NCBI GenBank assembly: GCA_019722365.1 | Contig: JADFUC010000879.1 | Coordinates: 124,001-188,000 of the forward strand | Origin: Lithospermum erythrorhizon | Lineage: Eukaryota; Streptophyta; Magnoliopsida; Boraginales; Boraginaceae | Length of the DNA stretch: 64,000 nucleotides | Direction: 5' to 3' | In this document: positions 48,269-59,995 of the stretch, piece after piece | Position numbering within the stretch: position 1 is the stretch's first letter | Layout of the letters: each line of letters starts with the position of its first letter | The notes under the pieces: generated by a model | Database searches by the model: none | Told to the model about the DNA's origin: nothing | Seen by the model: the letters and a program-made list of their open reading frames with translations, nothing else | Translations under genes and position numbers: made by a program

Positions 48269-50479
48269 GTTATCACCAATGATGATATGTGGCTACCATG
48301 CCAGTACTATAGTTAATTACTCAGTGCCCCTGTCCCTTACTCGATTTGACAATCCGCTCCAGGGATTTGACCAGGTGGGACTCTGAATATGTTACATACC
48401 AAGTAGGATTCTTGCTTTGGTTGTCTTTCTAGCAGCTAGCTTTTTATTTAAAATCTTTTATCTTAGCGTAGAAATTATATTTTACAATTTCAATGTAATT
48501 TGGTATTTTAGATTTATTAAATTATCAACCAATCAATTAGACATTTTATATTTTGATGTCTTTTGACTGGTTTTATTTTTTCTTAATTTATGTATGCAAA
48601 TGCCTAAGAAATACAATTAAAAGGACGGAGAAATAACTTGACCAGGTTACTTAGTAAAGCCAGGCAACCTATTTATTATTTGGGATGGAGTTGTGCATGA
48701 GATGATCGCACCGAAACACATAGTTGGGCATTAAGATGGCCTAGGCTGATCTAATGAGGGGAAAGCTCGAAGATAATAATGAGGCTTAATTGACGTGTCA
48801 ATTCATTTAAGTTTCATTTTTTAGTAAATATCACAGAACCAAGGGAGTGATATAATATTAAAAATTCAATTAAATCAAAATAGGAATAAAAGGAATTGAT
48901 ATAATATTAAATTATTAATCATGTATGAGTTTTTTCACGAAGTTTTTTTTTAGAAAAATGCTTCGAGAACATTTTTATTCTAGTTTATGGATATATTAAT
49001 ATTTCATTTCTTATTGTGATTTTTTATGATATTTGAATATCATGTGTATACAAATGAGCATTTGAAATTTCAAAAGTGAATCTACTTAAATGTTCTTTCT
49101 AATGAAATAGAAATATTTAATTTATTTATTAAATTAGATTTTATTTACAATCGCCAGGGATTGACCTTGAATTCGAATGAACAGGTGGCTGAGAAAATGC
49201 AGCCTCGGAATTCGACTCTAGCTTTCTCTGAAATGCAAATTAAATGAGAGCCTTACTTAGACTCTGCTCGAATTGAATAGTCACCAAGCCAATCATAATT
49301 TTTTCTTGTTCGGTTTCGCTTGATTCATATACCGCTCTTTTTTACCTGTAACGATTTATTTAGAAGATATATGCTTTATATTTTCGATTCCTATAGTAAA
49401 CAATTCTGCCTCTACTTTTTTACAAGAAAGAATATACAGTTTCCTTACATCAAAGAAATTTAAGTAAGGGGCACAATAAAATAAAATCAATGTACAGAAT
49501 TTAACTTTGTTAGCATGTAAGAAGTTTATCCAAACTTATTGCAACTGGTGAGAAATCGTTTTTTCATGGACGCAGTTGAGCAGAGTTGCAGACTAGCTGA
49601 CCAATGTCCCTTATATAGCTTGTCTATTAAAGCATCCGTCATTTTCCAACTTCAACTCTTTGTCTCTTTAACATCTAAATGGTAGGTTATATGTGATTAT
49701 TAGTCACATGATTATTATCCCCTTAGTTAATTTGCACGTTCAAACTAATCCTCATCACACTTTGATAAATATTGCCGAATAAGTTAATTTTATGCTGTAC
49801 TTACTAATGATCGAATTATATGTGCATGAGCATTGATGAACTGTACTATTTTCATATTGATTTATTAGACCCACAAGTGGCATTGATGAATCGAAGGAGT
49901 ATTAATACATTAGAATAATCTATTCATCAAGGTTTCATGATGGAATAAGAATTGGTTAGATTGAAATAATACAATACCCTCCAAACAATATATATATGTA
50001 TGTACATATTTGTTATTGGATGCCCCATTTCATTTCTTACTACCAATTTGGCCATTACTTCTGAACTAACTCTCACCAATTTATTTACCCCGTATATCAT
50101 CTTCACGTGCAATGTTGAATCCAGCCTGCTTAAATTGAAAAATATCTCCATATACAAGTGCAAATAAATTAAAGAAAATAAAATAATAATCGATTTATTA
50201 ATGAGAGTCGTGTTGAAGAAAATCAAAAGAAAAGGGAAATAAAAGAAGTAGGCCAATCAAAAGAAAAGGAAAATTAAAGAGGAAGTGACGAATAATGAGA
50301 CAAACATTTCTTGCCAATTAATAATTGCAGTATAGATAACAAACGTAAACATGAGTGAAAAATTAAGCAAGTTATTATAGCGTAATCGTATAATATCAAA
50401 ATGTAATACATGTATTATTTATCAAAAATGTAATCGTATCTTACAGTTTGCATTGAACAAAGGCTATTTCTTATTTAGG
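48269..50479. other. gene-free AT-rich stretch
   Basis: No gene is supported. A single Stowaway-like end (GGACGGAGAAATA, about 48623) marks another eroded MITE at about 48440-48640. Confidence 0.4.
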
Positions 50480-51110
50480 AGTTGACAGTTCAGTTCGGTT
50501 GGTTTTGGTAAAATTAAATGAGCACAATTCTACTCTAAAGTTGACCTAAATCGATTTCGATTCCGTCGGTTAAATCTCGGTTCCACATAGTTCGGTTCGG
50601 TTTGGGTTAAATTCGGTTTTTGAGACATTTTAACATATAGTCTGAACTCAAAATTGGTTTTTAAACTAGATTTAACCACTTGTAATTTCAATGAACTCCT
50701 TTTTAAGATTAATTATACAATTTACATACACATTGATAATCCCTTTAATTTTTTACATATGCTTTTGTATTCCACTATATTATTATTAGTTTTAGAAAGA
50801 TTTATATATATTTTATTTCATTATATCAATAATGAACAAAGTTAAATCTAAATTCCCCTTCTTAAAATGTACACATGCAAATACTACAAGATCTTGAAAA
50901 GGATAATAAATAAAAATTGAAAAATCTACACAAAATTTAGAAATCGGTTCGGTTCGGTTCGGTTATTTCAAAGGCCGAACCTAAGTGAATCAGTTCTCAG
51001 GCCATGGGAGCCCTAATCGAGATTCGAGTTCAGATTAGTTCCAAAAATTTCACATTATTTTCGGTTCGGTTCAGTCGGTTTGTATTTTTTGTTGTGGCCC
51101 TACTATTCGT
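50480..51110. repeat. TTCGG-rich dispersed repeat
   Basis: Runs of GGTTCGGTTCGGTT are concentrated at both ends (about 50485-50620 and 50945-51085) and flank AT-rich sequence. This sequence type is widespread in plant genomes, but I cannot assign it to a class or define its ends. Confidence 0.45.
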
Positions 51111-51270
51111 TTAATTTGCTGATATTTATGAATCTTATAATACATGCTGTTATTTACATTAATAAATTAATGGGCTAAAAATCTTTCGGTTTCCATTCAT
51201 CAATTATTAACGTGTTATTCAATGCCCAACCGACGAATTATTAAAATTTGGTCAGAGCGTCCAATGGCAA

Positions 51271-51468
51271 GTTAAAACCACTAACTCAAACTAGGAAGTA
51301 TTTTAGTCAAATCACCACGAGTTGTTATCTGCTTTTGTAGAAATGACTATTTGCCCCCCTATTTCACCCAGTGTAGTAGGTAGGAAGTTTCATTAAGGAG
51401 CAAAATTGTCATTTCACTAAAAAAGTTACTATTTTGACTAAAATACCCCTACGGGTTAGTGTTTTAAC
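51271..51468. mobile_element. MITE with about 37-41-bp terminal inverted repeats
   Basis: The left end, GTTAAAACCACTAACTC to GTATTTTAGTCAAA, and the reverse-complemented right end, GTTAAAACACTAACCC to GTATTTTAGTCAAAA, match with few differences. The element is 198 bp. Flanking sequence retains weaker inverted similarity, so the true termini may lie further out, as in Mutator-like elements. No target duplication is certain. Confidence 0.65.
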
Positions 51469-51780
51469 GGGCGGAACGGCGTCGGGATAAGTGCCAATTT
51501 CGAGAGTTGGAGGTAAATGGAGGGCTGTGTTAATTGAGTGATGGAATAATCCAGTGTCGATGATGGACCAATCTTAACAACTAAATATTATAACTACCAA
51601 ATTAACTTGCATTGGATTTAAGCATAGTATTTATATAATTCTCTCTATGACTCTATTCAATTTTCATTTACATTTCAGCTGGTGGAAGGCAATAGTACCG
51701 GGGGCCTCAGTCGGGGAGATATCAAATTGGTTGAATTTGTTATACAAGCGTAATAGTTAGCGAAGAGTCTACATTTGTAA

Positions 51781-51923
51781 TACTCTCTCATAAATTATAA
51801 TACTCATATTTTGAAATAATATAGTAACTATTTTCAAGAAATTATCCTATTCAATTTAAACTTAAAATTTTGAGATATTATTTTACACATAAAATAATCT
51901 CCGTTTGAATAATTATAGGAGTA
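51781..51923. mobile_element. Stowaway-like MITE, eroded
   Basis: The left end TACTCTCTCATAAATTATAA and the reverse-complemented right end TACTCCTATAATTATTCAAA give short TA-bounded inverted repeats. The element directly abuts family copy R4. Confidence 0.45.
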
Positions 51924-51925
51924 TA

Positions 51926-53235
51926 TGTAGATAGTGAAAGTTTTATTAATTTAAATAAATAAAATTCATTTTTATGGATTTATTAATTTAATTAATTCAC
52001 AACCGATCACACGATGACACGTGTTGATTAGGGTTCACCCGAGCTTCCGAATTAAATTCAAGCTATGTGAAAATAATAGAGTTCCCGGGATTCAAACACG
52101 CAGAGTGATTTTGAAGTTAGATTTAGGGTTTTATATTAATTAAATCGCTTTTTTCAAAACTGAGAATAGAGGTTTTTAGAAAGAATACAGAACTGATGTC
52201 TGACAAGGAAATATAGGAGTCAGTAAATAATTAATTTTGACTTAAAAATGCCACACAAATAGGCGTCCCGAGCTCCATTTCTTGGAGAGCAAATGAAGTG
52301 TGAAATAATAAACGAGGTTCAGGTATCTCAAGATACTGACGAATGAGAGATCGTAATACTGAAAGATGGATCTGTGATCAAACGGCTCGAGAAAACCTAT
52401 AAATATCCCCCCCACTCTTTTTTAGAAGAAAATGATAAGCAAGCGGTGGAGAGAAAAAGCAAAGCTTAAAAATGTGGAAAAACTACAGCTGAAGAGAGAA
52501 AAATCGGTAGAAACACTTGAAACAACTTTGAGTTTTTGAAGGTGAATCTGGCCCAAAGGCCAGTTTGAGATTCAAAGGAACGACTCTAGAGTTTGAGATT
52601 CAAAGGAAGGAAGAGCTGTTGAATACCACAGAGGTTAACTTGTCAATCAGCTACGAGGAAACATGGCTACTAAGGCCATTACAAAAATCAAAGTGAAGGA
52701 AGGATCAGAAATTCAGCCCACTACTTTCTGCGTCCATGGGTGCACCGGAACGCCCGCTCCACAAGGGAAAATGGCCAGAGTTCATCGAGTTGATGCTTCT
52801 TATTTCTTGAAAGAAGGCTACGAGCTGGTCCCAAACTCAGCTCAAAGCTATTGAAGCATTAAAAGGCGAGGCCCCATGTCAAGTCACGTACACAAGTCCC
52901 ATTGACAAATACACACACATATCAAAAGAAGATTTGGCTTGTCCAGGTCAGTACATATCAAAGAAGGGACAAAGAGATTAAACTATACAATATATCAAAG
53001 AAAGGTCTTTCGATCCCTTGTTTAATCCGTATCTCGAGGATCAGTCAAGATCAGTAAATAAATACATGGGATCAATTTGCGGCTTGGCAGTTGAATGTGC
53101 TCAGCTGAGACCAATACCTCGTTTCAAACTTGCATCCAGGACATATCAGGGCTGGCTGTATACCATTATCAATCAAATAAGCTCAAAAATCCAACTACCA
53201 AATTCGAAATTATTCAATTATTTGATGAGATAGAG
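51926..53235 (+). mobile_element. recurring long-LTR family, copy R4 (3'-truncated)
   Basis: It begins TGTAGATAGTG at 51926 and shares with R1 the words TTTATTAATTTAATTAATT, CACGTGTTGATTAGGGTT and TTCTTGGAGA. A TATA box, CTATAAATAT, lies at 52398-52407, followed by a purine-rich leader. The downstream half holds a 63-codon ORF (52663-52854). Similarity to the family ends near CAATTATTTGATGAGATAG (about 53212-53235), so the last 100 bp or so are missing. No target duplication can be tested. Confidence 0.6.
52663..52854 (+). CDS. 63-aa ORF inside long-LTR copy R4, unknown function
   Basis: The ORF runs from an ATG at 52663 to a TGA and encodes 63 residues beginning MATKAITKIKVKEG. It is lysine-rich at the start, has two cysteines in FCVHGCTGTP, and ends in SAQSY. 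I do not recognise it. It lies about 235 bp downstream of the probable transcription start of R4, but at least two earlier ATGs intervene. Related, decayed sequence occurs on the minus strand in copy R6 near 57725-57830 (GCTACCAAGGCC, TGATGCTTGTATTTCTTGGA), so it belongs to the repeat family and not to a unique host gene. Whether it is ever translated is unknown. Codon use and length do not prove coding function. Confidence 0.25.
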   Translation: MATKAITKIKVKEGSEIQPTTFCVHGCTGTPAPQGKMARVHRVDASYFLKEGYELVPNSAQSY

Positions 53236-54040
53236 ACGGGACTCCGGAGTCCGGAGTACTTGATCTTAAAATATCACTGCATGGAAGAAGAATCATTGTT
53301 TTCATGTACTCCAATTATAGAAAAGATGGTGAGCTCTTATATAAAAATCAACCACCCTTATCAAATTTTAACCTTCCCTTTAATTTAAGATGATGAGGTA
53401 GGTTTAATTTCTTACACCATTAAAGTAACAAAAGGAAGAATAAGTATAGCCCCAGAAGTTGTCCAAAGCATTTGTAGCGCAGCAATGCTCATAATATTCT
53501 TGCATAAAGTAAAACTTGCATGCCATAAAGAGACAATATATATTGATCAACCACTTTTAATTTTATGTGGAGCAGATTTGGAAGTTTATGATTTATGGCA
53601 TTACTATCTTATTCACGTTATTATATTGATCGGATAACTACTCATATTTTGGAGAATAAATATCAATTGAATATAAAAAAAAGTTTCATTAATAAGTTCA
53701 TATATTTAAAGCATTATTGGAATATTAAATAAATGGACTAATAATTGAGGGGAAAATATTAATTAAATGGCGATATATAAAAAAATGAATTAAATAGTAG
53801 AATGGACTGTGGACCAACTTTGATGTGGCCTTACCAATCTTCTTTCAATGCCTTACTATATTTAGGTGAGAGAACTTGAGATGAAAGGAAAGTATAATTG
53901 ATCCCACCTAAGGGGGTAAAAACAAGAAAAAGAAAGATCTAAAGTGTACCTAAATAAAAACTCCACAAAAGTAAAAGTGGTCAAAACTCCAAATATTTTT
54001 CAGAATGGACAAAAGTAAACTATTCACTAGTTTATTTTTA
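53236..54040. other. gene-free stretch between R4 and the DREB gene 3' end
   Basis: AT-rich sequence with a small CCGGAGT direct repeat near 53240. It probably includes the 3' untranslated region and terminator of the minus-strand gene that ends at 54041. An AATAAA at 54036-54031 on the minus strand is too close to the stop codon to be the likely poly(A) signal. Confidence 0.4.
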
Positions 54041-54964
54041 TTACCATAATAACAAGTCCTCAAAACTTCCAGAAATCACACTTTCTACCCCTAACATAAT
54101 ATTATTATTATTATTCTCACCAAAACTATAACCTCCACATTCTTGCATGTGCATCCACGGGTGACTATAGTCCCATCCATATTCCATAACAACCGAGTCA
54201 ACAAACTCGAACTCGTTATGATTCGGTTGAGCAACCGAGTCATAACCCGATCCCAAACTCGGCAGCTTAACAATCTCACCGAGTTCCTCCTCCACCTCCC
54301 TTTGTGGCATTGACACGTCATCAGAAGACGGAGTCTGACAAGAAGAGATCAAGGAAGACGACGATAATGATGTAGTCAGCGAATTCGAAAAAGAATTCGC
54401 TGACATGGGATGCAAATGGTCCATGTTGGCAGCTTTGACCGCGGCCGCTTGCACATCACGTGGCAAGCACGTGACAGGCCGCGGAAGCGAGTCAACCAGT
54501 TGGGGAAAATTTAGAATCGCTGAATTTCCTTTAATGGCTAAAGCAGCTACATCATGTGCCCGGGCTGCTTTTTCCGGGTCGGAAAAAGTACCCAACCAGA
54601 TCCGGGATTTCTTCTTGGGTTCTCGGATTTCGGATACCCATTTTCCCCATGCCCTCATTCGTACACCTCTATACACTGGATGCTTGCTACTCCCATTACT
54701 ATTATTATTGGTATTTCCACTATTTTTTCTAGTGTTTCTTTTCTTGTTTTGATGATCATTGTCATCATCATTCTCATGATCATCAAAAGGGGGTTTGATT
54801 TCTTGTCTTGCGCGTTTGAGTCTGTGTTTGTTTAGGTCCGGTTTGGGTTGATGATGTTGCTCTATGGATGATGAAGACGAAGATGAGAATGTGTTGTATT
54901 CAGAGTTTGGAGAATGATCAACCATTTTATGAGTATGTTGATGATTGTAATAATGATCATTCAT
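54041..54964 (-). CDS. AP2/ERF transcription factor, DREB subfamily (group III/A-4, ERF034/035-like)
   Basis: The gene encodes an intronless nuclear DNA-binding regulator of 307 residues. The AP2 domain spans about residues 98-154, opening [19 protein letters not shown] and carrying WLGTF and [14 protein letters not shown]. Val110 and Glu115 are the residues that define DREB-type, DRE/CRT-binding domains. A basic RLKRAR (48-53) may act as nuclear signal. After the AP2 domain come [20 protein letters not shown] (160-179), EIVKLPSLG (230-238) and a C-terminal LLW, which I associate with the ERF034/ERF035/TINY-like branch. Ser- and Asn-rich low-complexity stretches flank the domain. The start at 54964 is the first ATG after the predicted transcription start; an in-frame upstream extension to 55042 begins with TTG. 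Met14 (54925) has a better start context. Members of this branch are usually stress- or development-linked. Confidence 0.93.
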   Translation of the reverse strand: MNDHYYNHQHTHKMVDHSPNSEYNTFSSSSSSSIEQHHQPKPDLNKHRLKRARQEIKPPFDDHENDDDNDHQNKKRNTRKNSGNTNNNSNGSSKHPVYRGVRMRAWGKWVSEIREPKKKSRIWLGTFSDPEKAARAHDVAALAIKGNSAILNFPQLVDSLPRPVTCLPRDVQAAAVKAANMDHLHPMSANSFSNSLTTSLSSSSLISSCQTPSSDDVSMPQREVEEELGEIVKLPSLGSGYDSVAQPNHNEFEFVDSVVMEYGWDYSHPWMHMQECGGYSFGENNNNNIMLGVESVISGSFEDLLLW

Positions 54965-55105
54965 TTGTTTTATCAAAAGGACAATAATTTTGGGACAAGA
55001 GTGTATGCAAGTGTGGAAGTGAATGAGATCAAGAATAATCAAGAGTTCGAAGTAGTAGTGATTTGTTTGTGATGTTTATTTTTATGTGAGTTTTGTGAGT
55101 AATTA

Positions 55106-55113
55106 TATTTATA
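55106..55113 (-). promoter_or_regulatory. TATA box of the DREB gene
   Basis: TATAAATA on the minus strand puts transcription start near 55080 and gives a 5' leader of about 115 nt. I find no ATG in that leader before the CDS start at 54964. Confidence 0.7.
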
Positions 55114-55177
55114 GAGAGAAATTTGATGAGGGGGAAGGTGGTGTGAAAGGAGGTAGAGACAACATATGACCCTCAAA

Positions 55178-55183
55178 ACCGAC
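55178..55183 (+). promoter_or_regulatory. DRE/CRT core (ACCGAC) in the DREB promoter
   Basis: ACCGAC is the core bound by DREB/CBF proteins. It stands about 100 bp upstream of the predicted transcription start of a DREB gene, read on the opposite strand. Self-control or control by another DREB is possible. A hexamer of this kind also occurs by chance, so this is a suggestion only. Confidence 0.4.
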
Positions 55184-57066
55184 CCACCTTTTTACCACCA
55201 TTTCCTTAAGCTAGCACAGAAATAGAGATAAAATTTTGAGTATATTACATCAAGACAGAATGGCAATTGACTTATATATGGAGTATTGGAATTTGGGAAG
55301 AAAATGTAGATATGTATAACATGCAAGAAAGAGGCTTCAAACGCAAGCAAAATTGGAGGGCCTTTTACTTACGGGTTCAAGGACCTTGAATATTAATCTA
55401 AAGATCAATTATTTTTCCACTTTTATTTGTTGATAATGACACTTCATTTGTAATATAAAAATTATTTTAAAATGACAAAGAATTGAAATACTAATTTTGG
55501 AATGAGTAAATTATTAACATTATTAGCTTTCTAAAATATCCAATCTTAAAAAAATTGTTACGTTTTTCAATTTAACGGTTAACTTTTGAAATCAATTTTC
55601 AACTATAATAACTTGTATATATGGTATATAGATTATTTGACGAAAACTATATATAGTGTTGTCAATTTTGTTATTATTAACATGATAATTAGGTTATTGA
55701 TCGAAGTTATGATTTTATAATAAGTTTGATGAGTTCGTAAATTCATCAATTTGAATTATAGAAAATTAAGTTTTTTTTCCTTTTTTTATAAATTAGCATG
55801 GAAGAGTACGATTACATAATTATAAATACAAAAATTTCTAATTAATAACAGCTAGAGTAAGTGTTATATAGAAAATAGAATATATATTATGCTTCCAACA
55901 AAAGTAAAATCCAAAACCTTCTTGTGAAAGTTTGAGTCAAATACCACCTAATTATTAATTCATGAGCATATAAAATTAAGTTTTTAATTATTAATTCATG
56001 AGCATATAAAATTAAGTTTTTAAGTTAAGGAAGTAGTCACTAGCCTAGAGATTTCAACACACAGCTGGCACAAATGTAGAGCCAATTTTGGGACACTTCA
56101 ACATATACTGTAATATTTGATTTTCTGCAATTTCTATTTCGTTTTGTTGTGGATTAGTACGTGACGATGGCACGTATGTGTAGTCTCTTTTTCGGTGACT
56201 GATGAGAGGATTGTGTCACAATTAGTTTACATGTAGAAATTATTGTGTCATTTCCCTTGATTTCTGATTATCTTTTAATGCAAATTTAAGTATATTTAAA
56301 CTTACAATCAAGGAGTTAATGAATGTCTCATCATTTGGATAAAAAGATATATATTAAGAATTTATGATTTTGATCCTAAAATCAATTGATTGTAAATGAA
56401 TATAGCTCGCGATCTTATAATAAACCACATCGTATGATTTGACATATTTAATGTGAGACTATTATTCTGGATCACATCAATTGGAAGGGAATTACACGTG
56501 TAATTTATACTTGATACCATGTGGAAATCCATGAAACGGACTTGAGCCACACCTACAAGAGACTTCATAAGTTCAATAAGACATCATTCTAAAACTAATT
56601 GGTTGTTAATATGAATCCTATGAATTCTTGACATGGTAGTATCATATTCAACCTCTCGATTTCGTCCATTATTTGATCACCAGAAAATCAGGTTCCATGT
56701 GTTGGAATGATTGCTTATTAATTCGCGGTCTATAAAATTACGCGCTTGGATATCCATGCATAACCAATCGATTTAATACGACCTCAAGGACTCTCAAAAG
56801 ACATAATTATTGACATTCAAAATATATATATACTTTTTATTTGTACTCTCAATTTTTTATCCTTTTCAATTGCCATAATACATATAGCCTCGCCATCAGT
56901 TTTTTATTATCACCCCAATTTCTGAGATTTACACATTCTTGTAATTAATAAATAGTACTCGTATTATTAGTCTACTCTTCCTGAAGACTTTATTGAAGAG
57001 CATATTTTTTATCCTGGCCTACAGAGATAAAAACAATTGATAATAATACAAATTGATAATAATATA
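55184..57066. other. DREB upstream region, no further gene
   Basis: AT-rich intergenic sequence. The only structure I see is a 36-bp tandem duplication at 55949-56020. Confidence 0.45.
55949..56020. repeat. tandem duplication of a 36-bp unit
   Basis: TAATTATTAATTCATGAGC followed by ATATAAAATTAAGTTTT is present twice in a row, at 55949 and 55985, with no differences that I can see. Confidence 0.85.
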
Positions 57067-59000
57067 TGTAATGGTAGAATTTTATTATTTCATGAGGAAG
57101 TGTAAAAATAAAACCCACCGTAGGGAAAATTTCTCGCATGCATTTTATCAAATCGAAGGCGACGACCGTCCAAACGGATGATCCCTAAAGGCTAATAAGC
57201 GATTCATGTAGATGTCTGACTCGCTTGACTCAATTGAAAGTCGATAGAAGTTTGACTTGGCTCGATTTGAGCTCGAAATTAATTTGATTTGATTTGGTTT
57301 GATTTGGATAGAAGCTCGAGGCGAAATGGATAGATGCCGGTCTGGATGACTCAGACTAGTCCGGACTCGATACGGGTCCCAGACGTGGGGAGCCTTAGCA
57401 GCATATTCCCCGCAAGTTGACCGTATGGACTCGACTGGCCTCGATTCTTGATCAGCCGGTTTATTTCAGACTTGATGGACTTATCGCAAACGCGAGACTT
57501 TGCTTTTGAGTAATCATTTAAGGGACTTCCTAGCGATGTCTATAGCCTTGAGCGGACTTCAGATTCGCGTGCTCTAACCAGGCGGGACTAGTGGCCTGAG
57601 AGGCCGCTTATTTTGATGTAACTTAGTGTCGTGATATGACACTTGATTCGGGGATAGCACCAGCTTCGAACAGCTGAGTAATAGCAAGGCATTTAAGCAA
57701 TGTTGCTTCTTGCTTGTACTACATCGTCTCCAAGAAATACAAGCATCAGATACTGACTAGTAGATTGGGCCTCACTCGAGACTCGATTTAAGCTTCTAGC
57801 ACCTCACTTCTACCTTCATTACGCGGCCTTGGTAGCTTGTTGTTAGTGTGTTTACTTTATCGCATTTAGTGAAACTTCAACCTTTGTCGATGATAATCGA
57901 ATAACTGCATAGGCCCAAGAAATGTGAGCTTCCTTGCCTAAAATCCAAATATATAGGGACTAAACACTCACTCTTTATTTCTCTATATCCGGGATTTGAT
58001 GAATCAAACTTGAAATTTATCGTGTTCATCCAAGTTTTTGAATAATCGTGGGCTACGTATTTTAATCCTCGGTCATTCGAAGCGTTTCGGTAACCTTACG
58101 CCCGATTCTCACGATTTTGCTTAACTTGAAGGATTATTGCTTGTGCACAATCCTTGATTTCAGCCATTACGGGTCATCCGAGGTAGCCTAAACACCACGT
58201 GGTGTTTTGCCGGAGGCTCCAAAGATTTAACTTTGTGGTAAATTTCGTAGACGTTTTCCTCGTATTTTCTCGCATGGTTTTTGTGTGAATTTTATAAATT
58301 TGTTCATTGAATTAGATGAAATTTTTAGCCAAATAACGGGGTATTAATAGATTTTTGGGCCTCAAATGCTTGCTTCTGATCGGGCCGGTTTGATTTCGTG
58401 GACTACGATTCGACTGCTAAATTCTTGATACAAGATTCGGGGCTGCCCGGATAATTTTGGAAGTACTTTTCTCCAAGAAACCATTTCGGGGCACCTCTTC
58501 TACGGAAGTAAATCTGAGTTTTTAGTCAAAAGTATTTATTACTTGACCCGGATCTTTGGAGCCTCGATTTTGCACCACACGACTTCCTGAAATAATGATT
58601 GGGACCACACAACTTTTGTAGCTCTACTTTTGAATCACATAACTTGTGGAGTCTTTTTTATTTTAAACCCCATAGTTAGATTCTTCATTTTCAGCCACGC
58701 GGGCCTTCAGAACATGCCGTTTAGTCGATTTAATCAATAAAATTAAGGGCTGAGCCCCAATTTTAATTGACATTTAACGCGCGAGGTCGTTTTCTGTGAA
58801 CCGATTGAAGTTCAAACTTAGGGTTAATTAATGTACAAACCCTTATTTTTACTTCGATTAACCTGTGGTTTGATTTCCGAGAACCCTGTCATCTCGGTGC
58901 TCGATTTGAATTTAGGACATTTAATCGAGAACCCTAATCACCACGTGGCATTTTTGTTGCCCACCCTCAATTATTTTTACAAATTTTGATTTCATTGCCC
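57067..59000 (-). mobile_element. recurring long-LTR family, copy R6, minus strand
   Basis: Reverse-complemented, the block ends TCGATTTGATAAAATGC...TTTTCCCTACGG...AATAATAAAATTCTACCATTACA at 57067, matching the R3 terminus. Upstream in its own sense it has TATA (CTATATATTTGG, about 57960-57949), then ACATTAATTAACCCTAA, GTCAATTAAAATTGGGGCTC and CACGTGGTGATTAGGGTTCTCG (in parts) near 58740-58940. These match R3 and R4 in the same order. The 5' end is unclear: it may lie near 59.0-59.1 kb or include the tandem array at 59.5-60.0 kb. No gag or pol is seen. Confidence 0.55.
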
Positions 59001-59499
59001 TCGAACTGGGTACATACACGAGTAGGCTCGGTTCGACCCACAATATTTATTTTCCAACACGTGCTGCCTTTTTTCATTGGTCTTATTTTCAAAGACGGTT
59101 TTCCTTTTATGGATGACATCCGGTCTCTTGCTTGACTTATTGGATTTGTTGCATTTGATATCATTTACTCGATGTGAATTTAGTACATATCCCTGTCCTG
59201 GGTTAACACTTCTCCCATCGTATGAGGTCCATTTGTGATTAAATCAGAGCTGACTTATCAGTTTTGCATTTAAGGCCTTCATGTCCTTAGTTATCATCCA
59301 TGTCATTTGGGACTTCTCAAGGATTTATATATCTTGTTTTGCTGTGGATCTTCTACATTTACGGATCACAATCCTGGTCAACTCCCCTCGGTCGCTTGAG
59401 GACTTTGTTTAGGATTTGTTGCATGATTTGTATGTCACGATCCTTAAATTAAGTCTTCTGCCCGAGGATCGATCATGGCACTTTAATTTAGCAGATTTA

Positions 59500-59995
59500 A
59501 TACCAACACGTGTTGATCCCATTTAATTCTCAATTGCTGAGAATTAAATTTTTGGAGGGTTTGTGTTAACATGAATTTAGTACATGTTAAACCCATTAAT
59601 TCCTCGGACTGCAGAGGATTTAATAGAATTGATTTGTTTGATTATATATTAACACGAATTTAGTACACGTACACGCTTTTAATTCTCAACTGTAGAGATT
59701 TAATGAAAATTAATTTATTTGGGATTTGGATATTAATATGAATTTAGTACATGTTAAGATTCCCATTTTCATTTTCGAACTGTAGAGATCGAATGAATTA
59801 ATTTTCTGTGAGTCTACTACTAACATAAATACGTTTATATGCCGGGATTTCAGATTTATTACATCGATATTAATTCGAACTGTGATTTAACGAATTAATA
59901 TATGCAATTTTAACATGAATTTGAGTCATAAAGAATATTTAAAATAATTAATTCGACTGTACTGTAATTAATTATTTTAATTTTAGAGTTTAATT
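59500..59995. repeat. tandem array, unit about 83-90 bp, five to six copies
   Basis: Units start with TTAACATGAATTTAGTACATG-like words near 59500 (partial), 59566, 59649, 59733, 59820 and 59910. Each contains AATTC...GAACTGTAGAGAT-type and TTAATTT words. Copies diverge towards the right. The array adjoins copy R6 and may be part of its upstream region. Confidence 0.65.

Noticed and set aside
49927..50256. 109-codon minus-strand frame
   Set aside because: AT-driven hydrophobic low-complexity translation without recognisable motifs.
54405..54835. Plus-strand frames of 115 and 93 codons
   Set aside because: They are antisense shadows of the DREB coding region.
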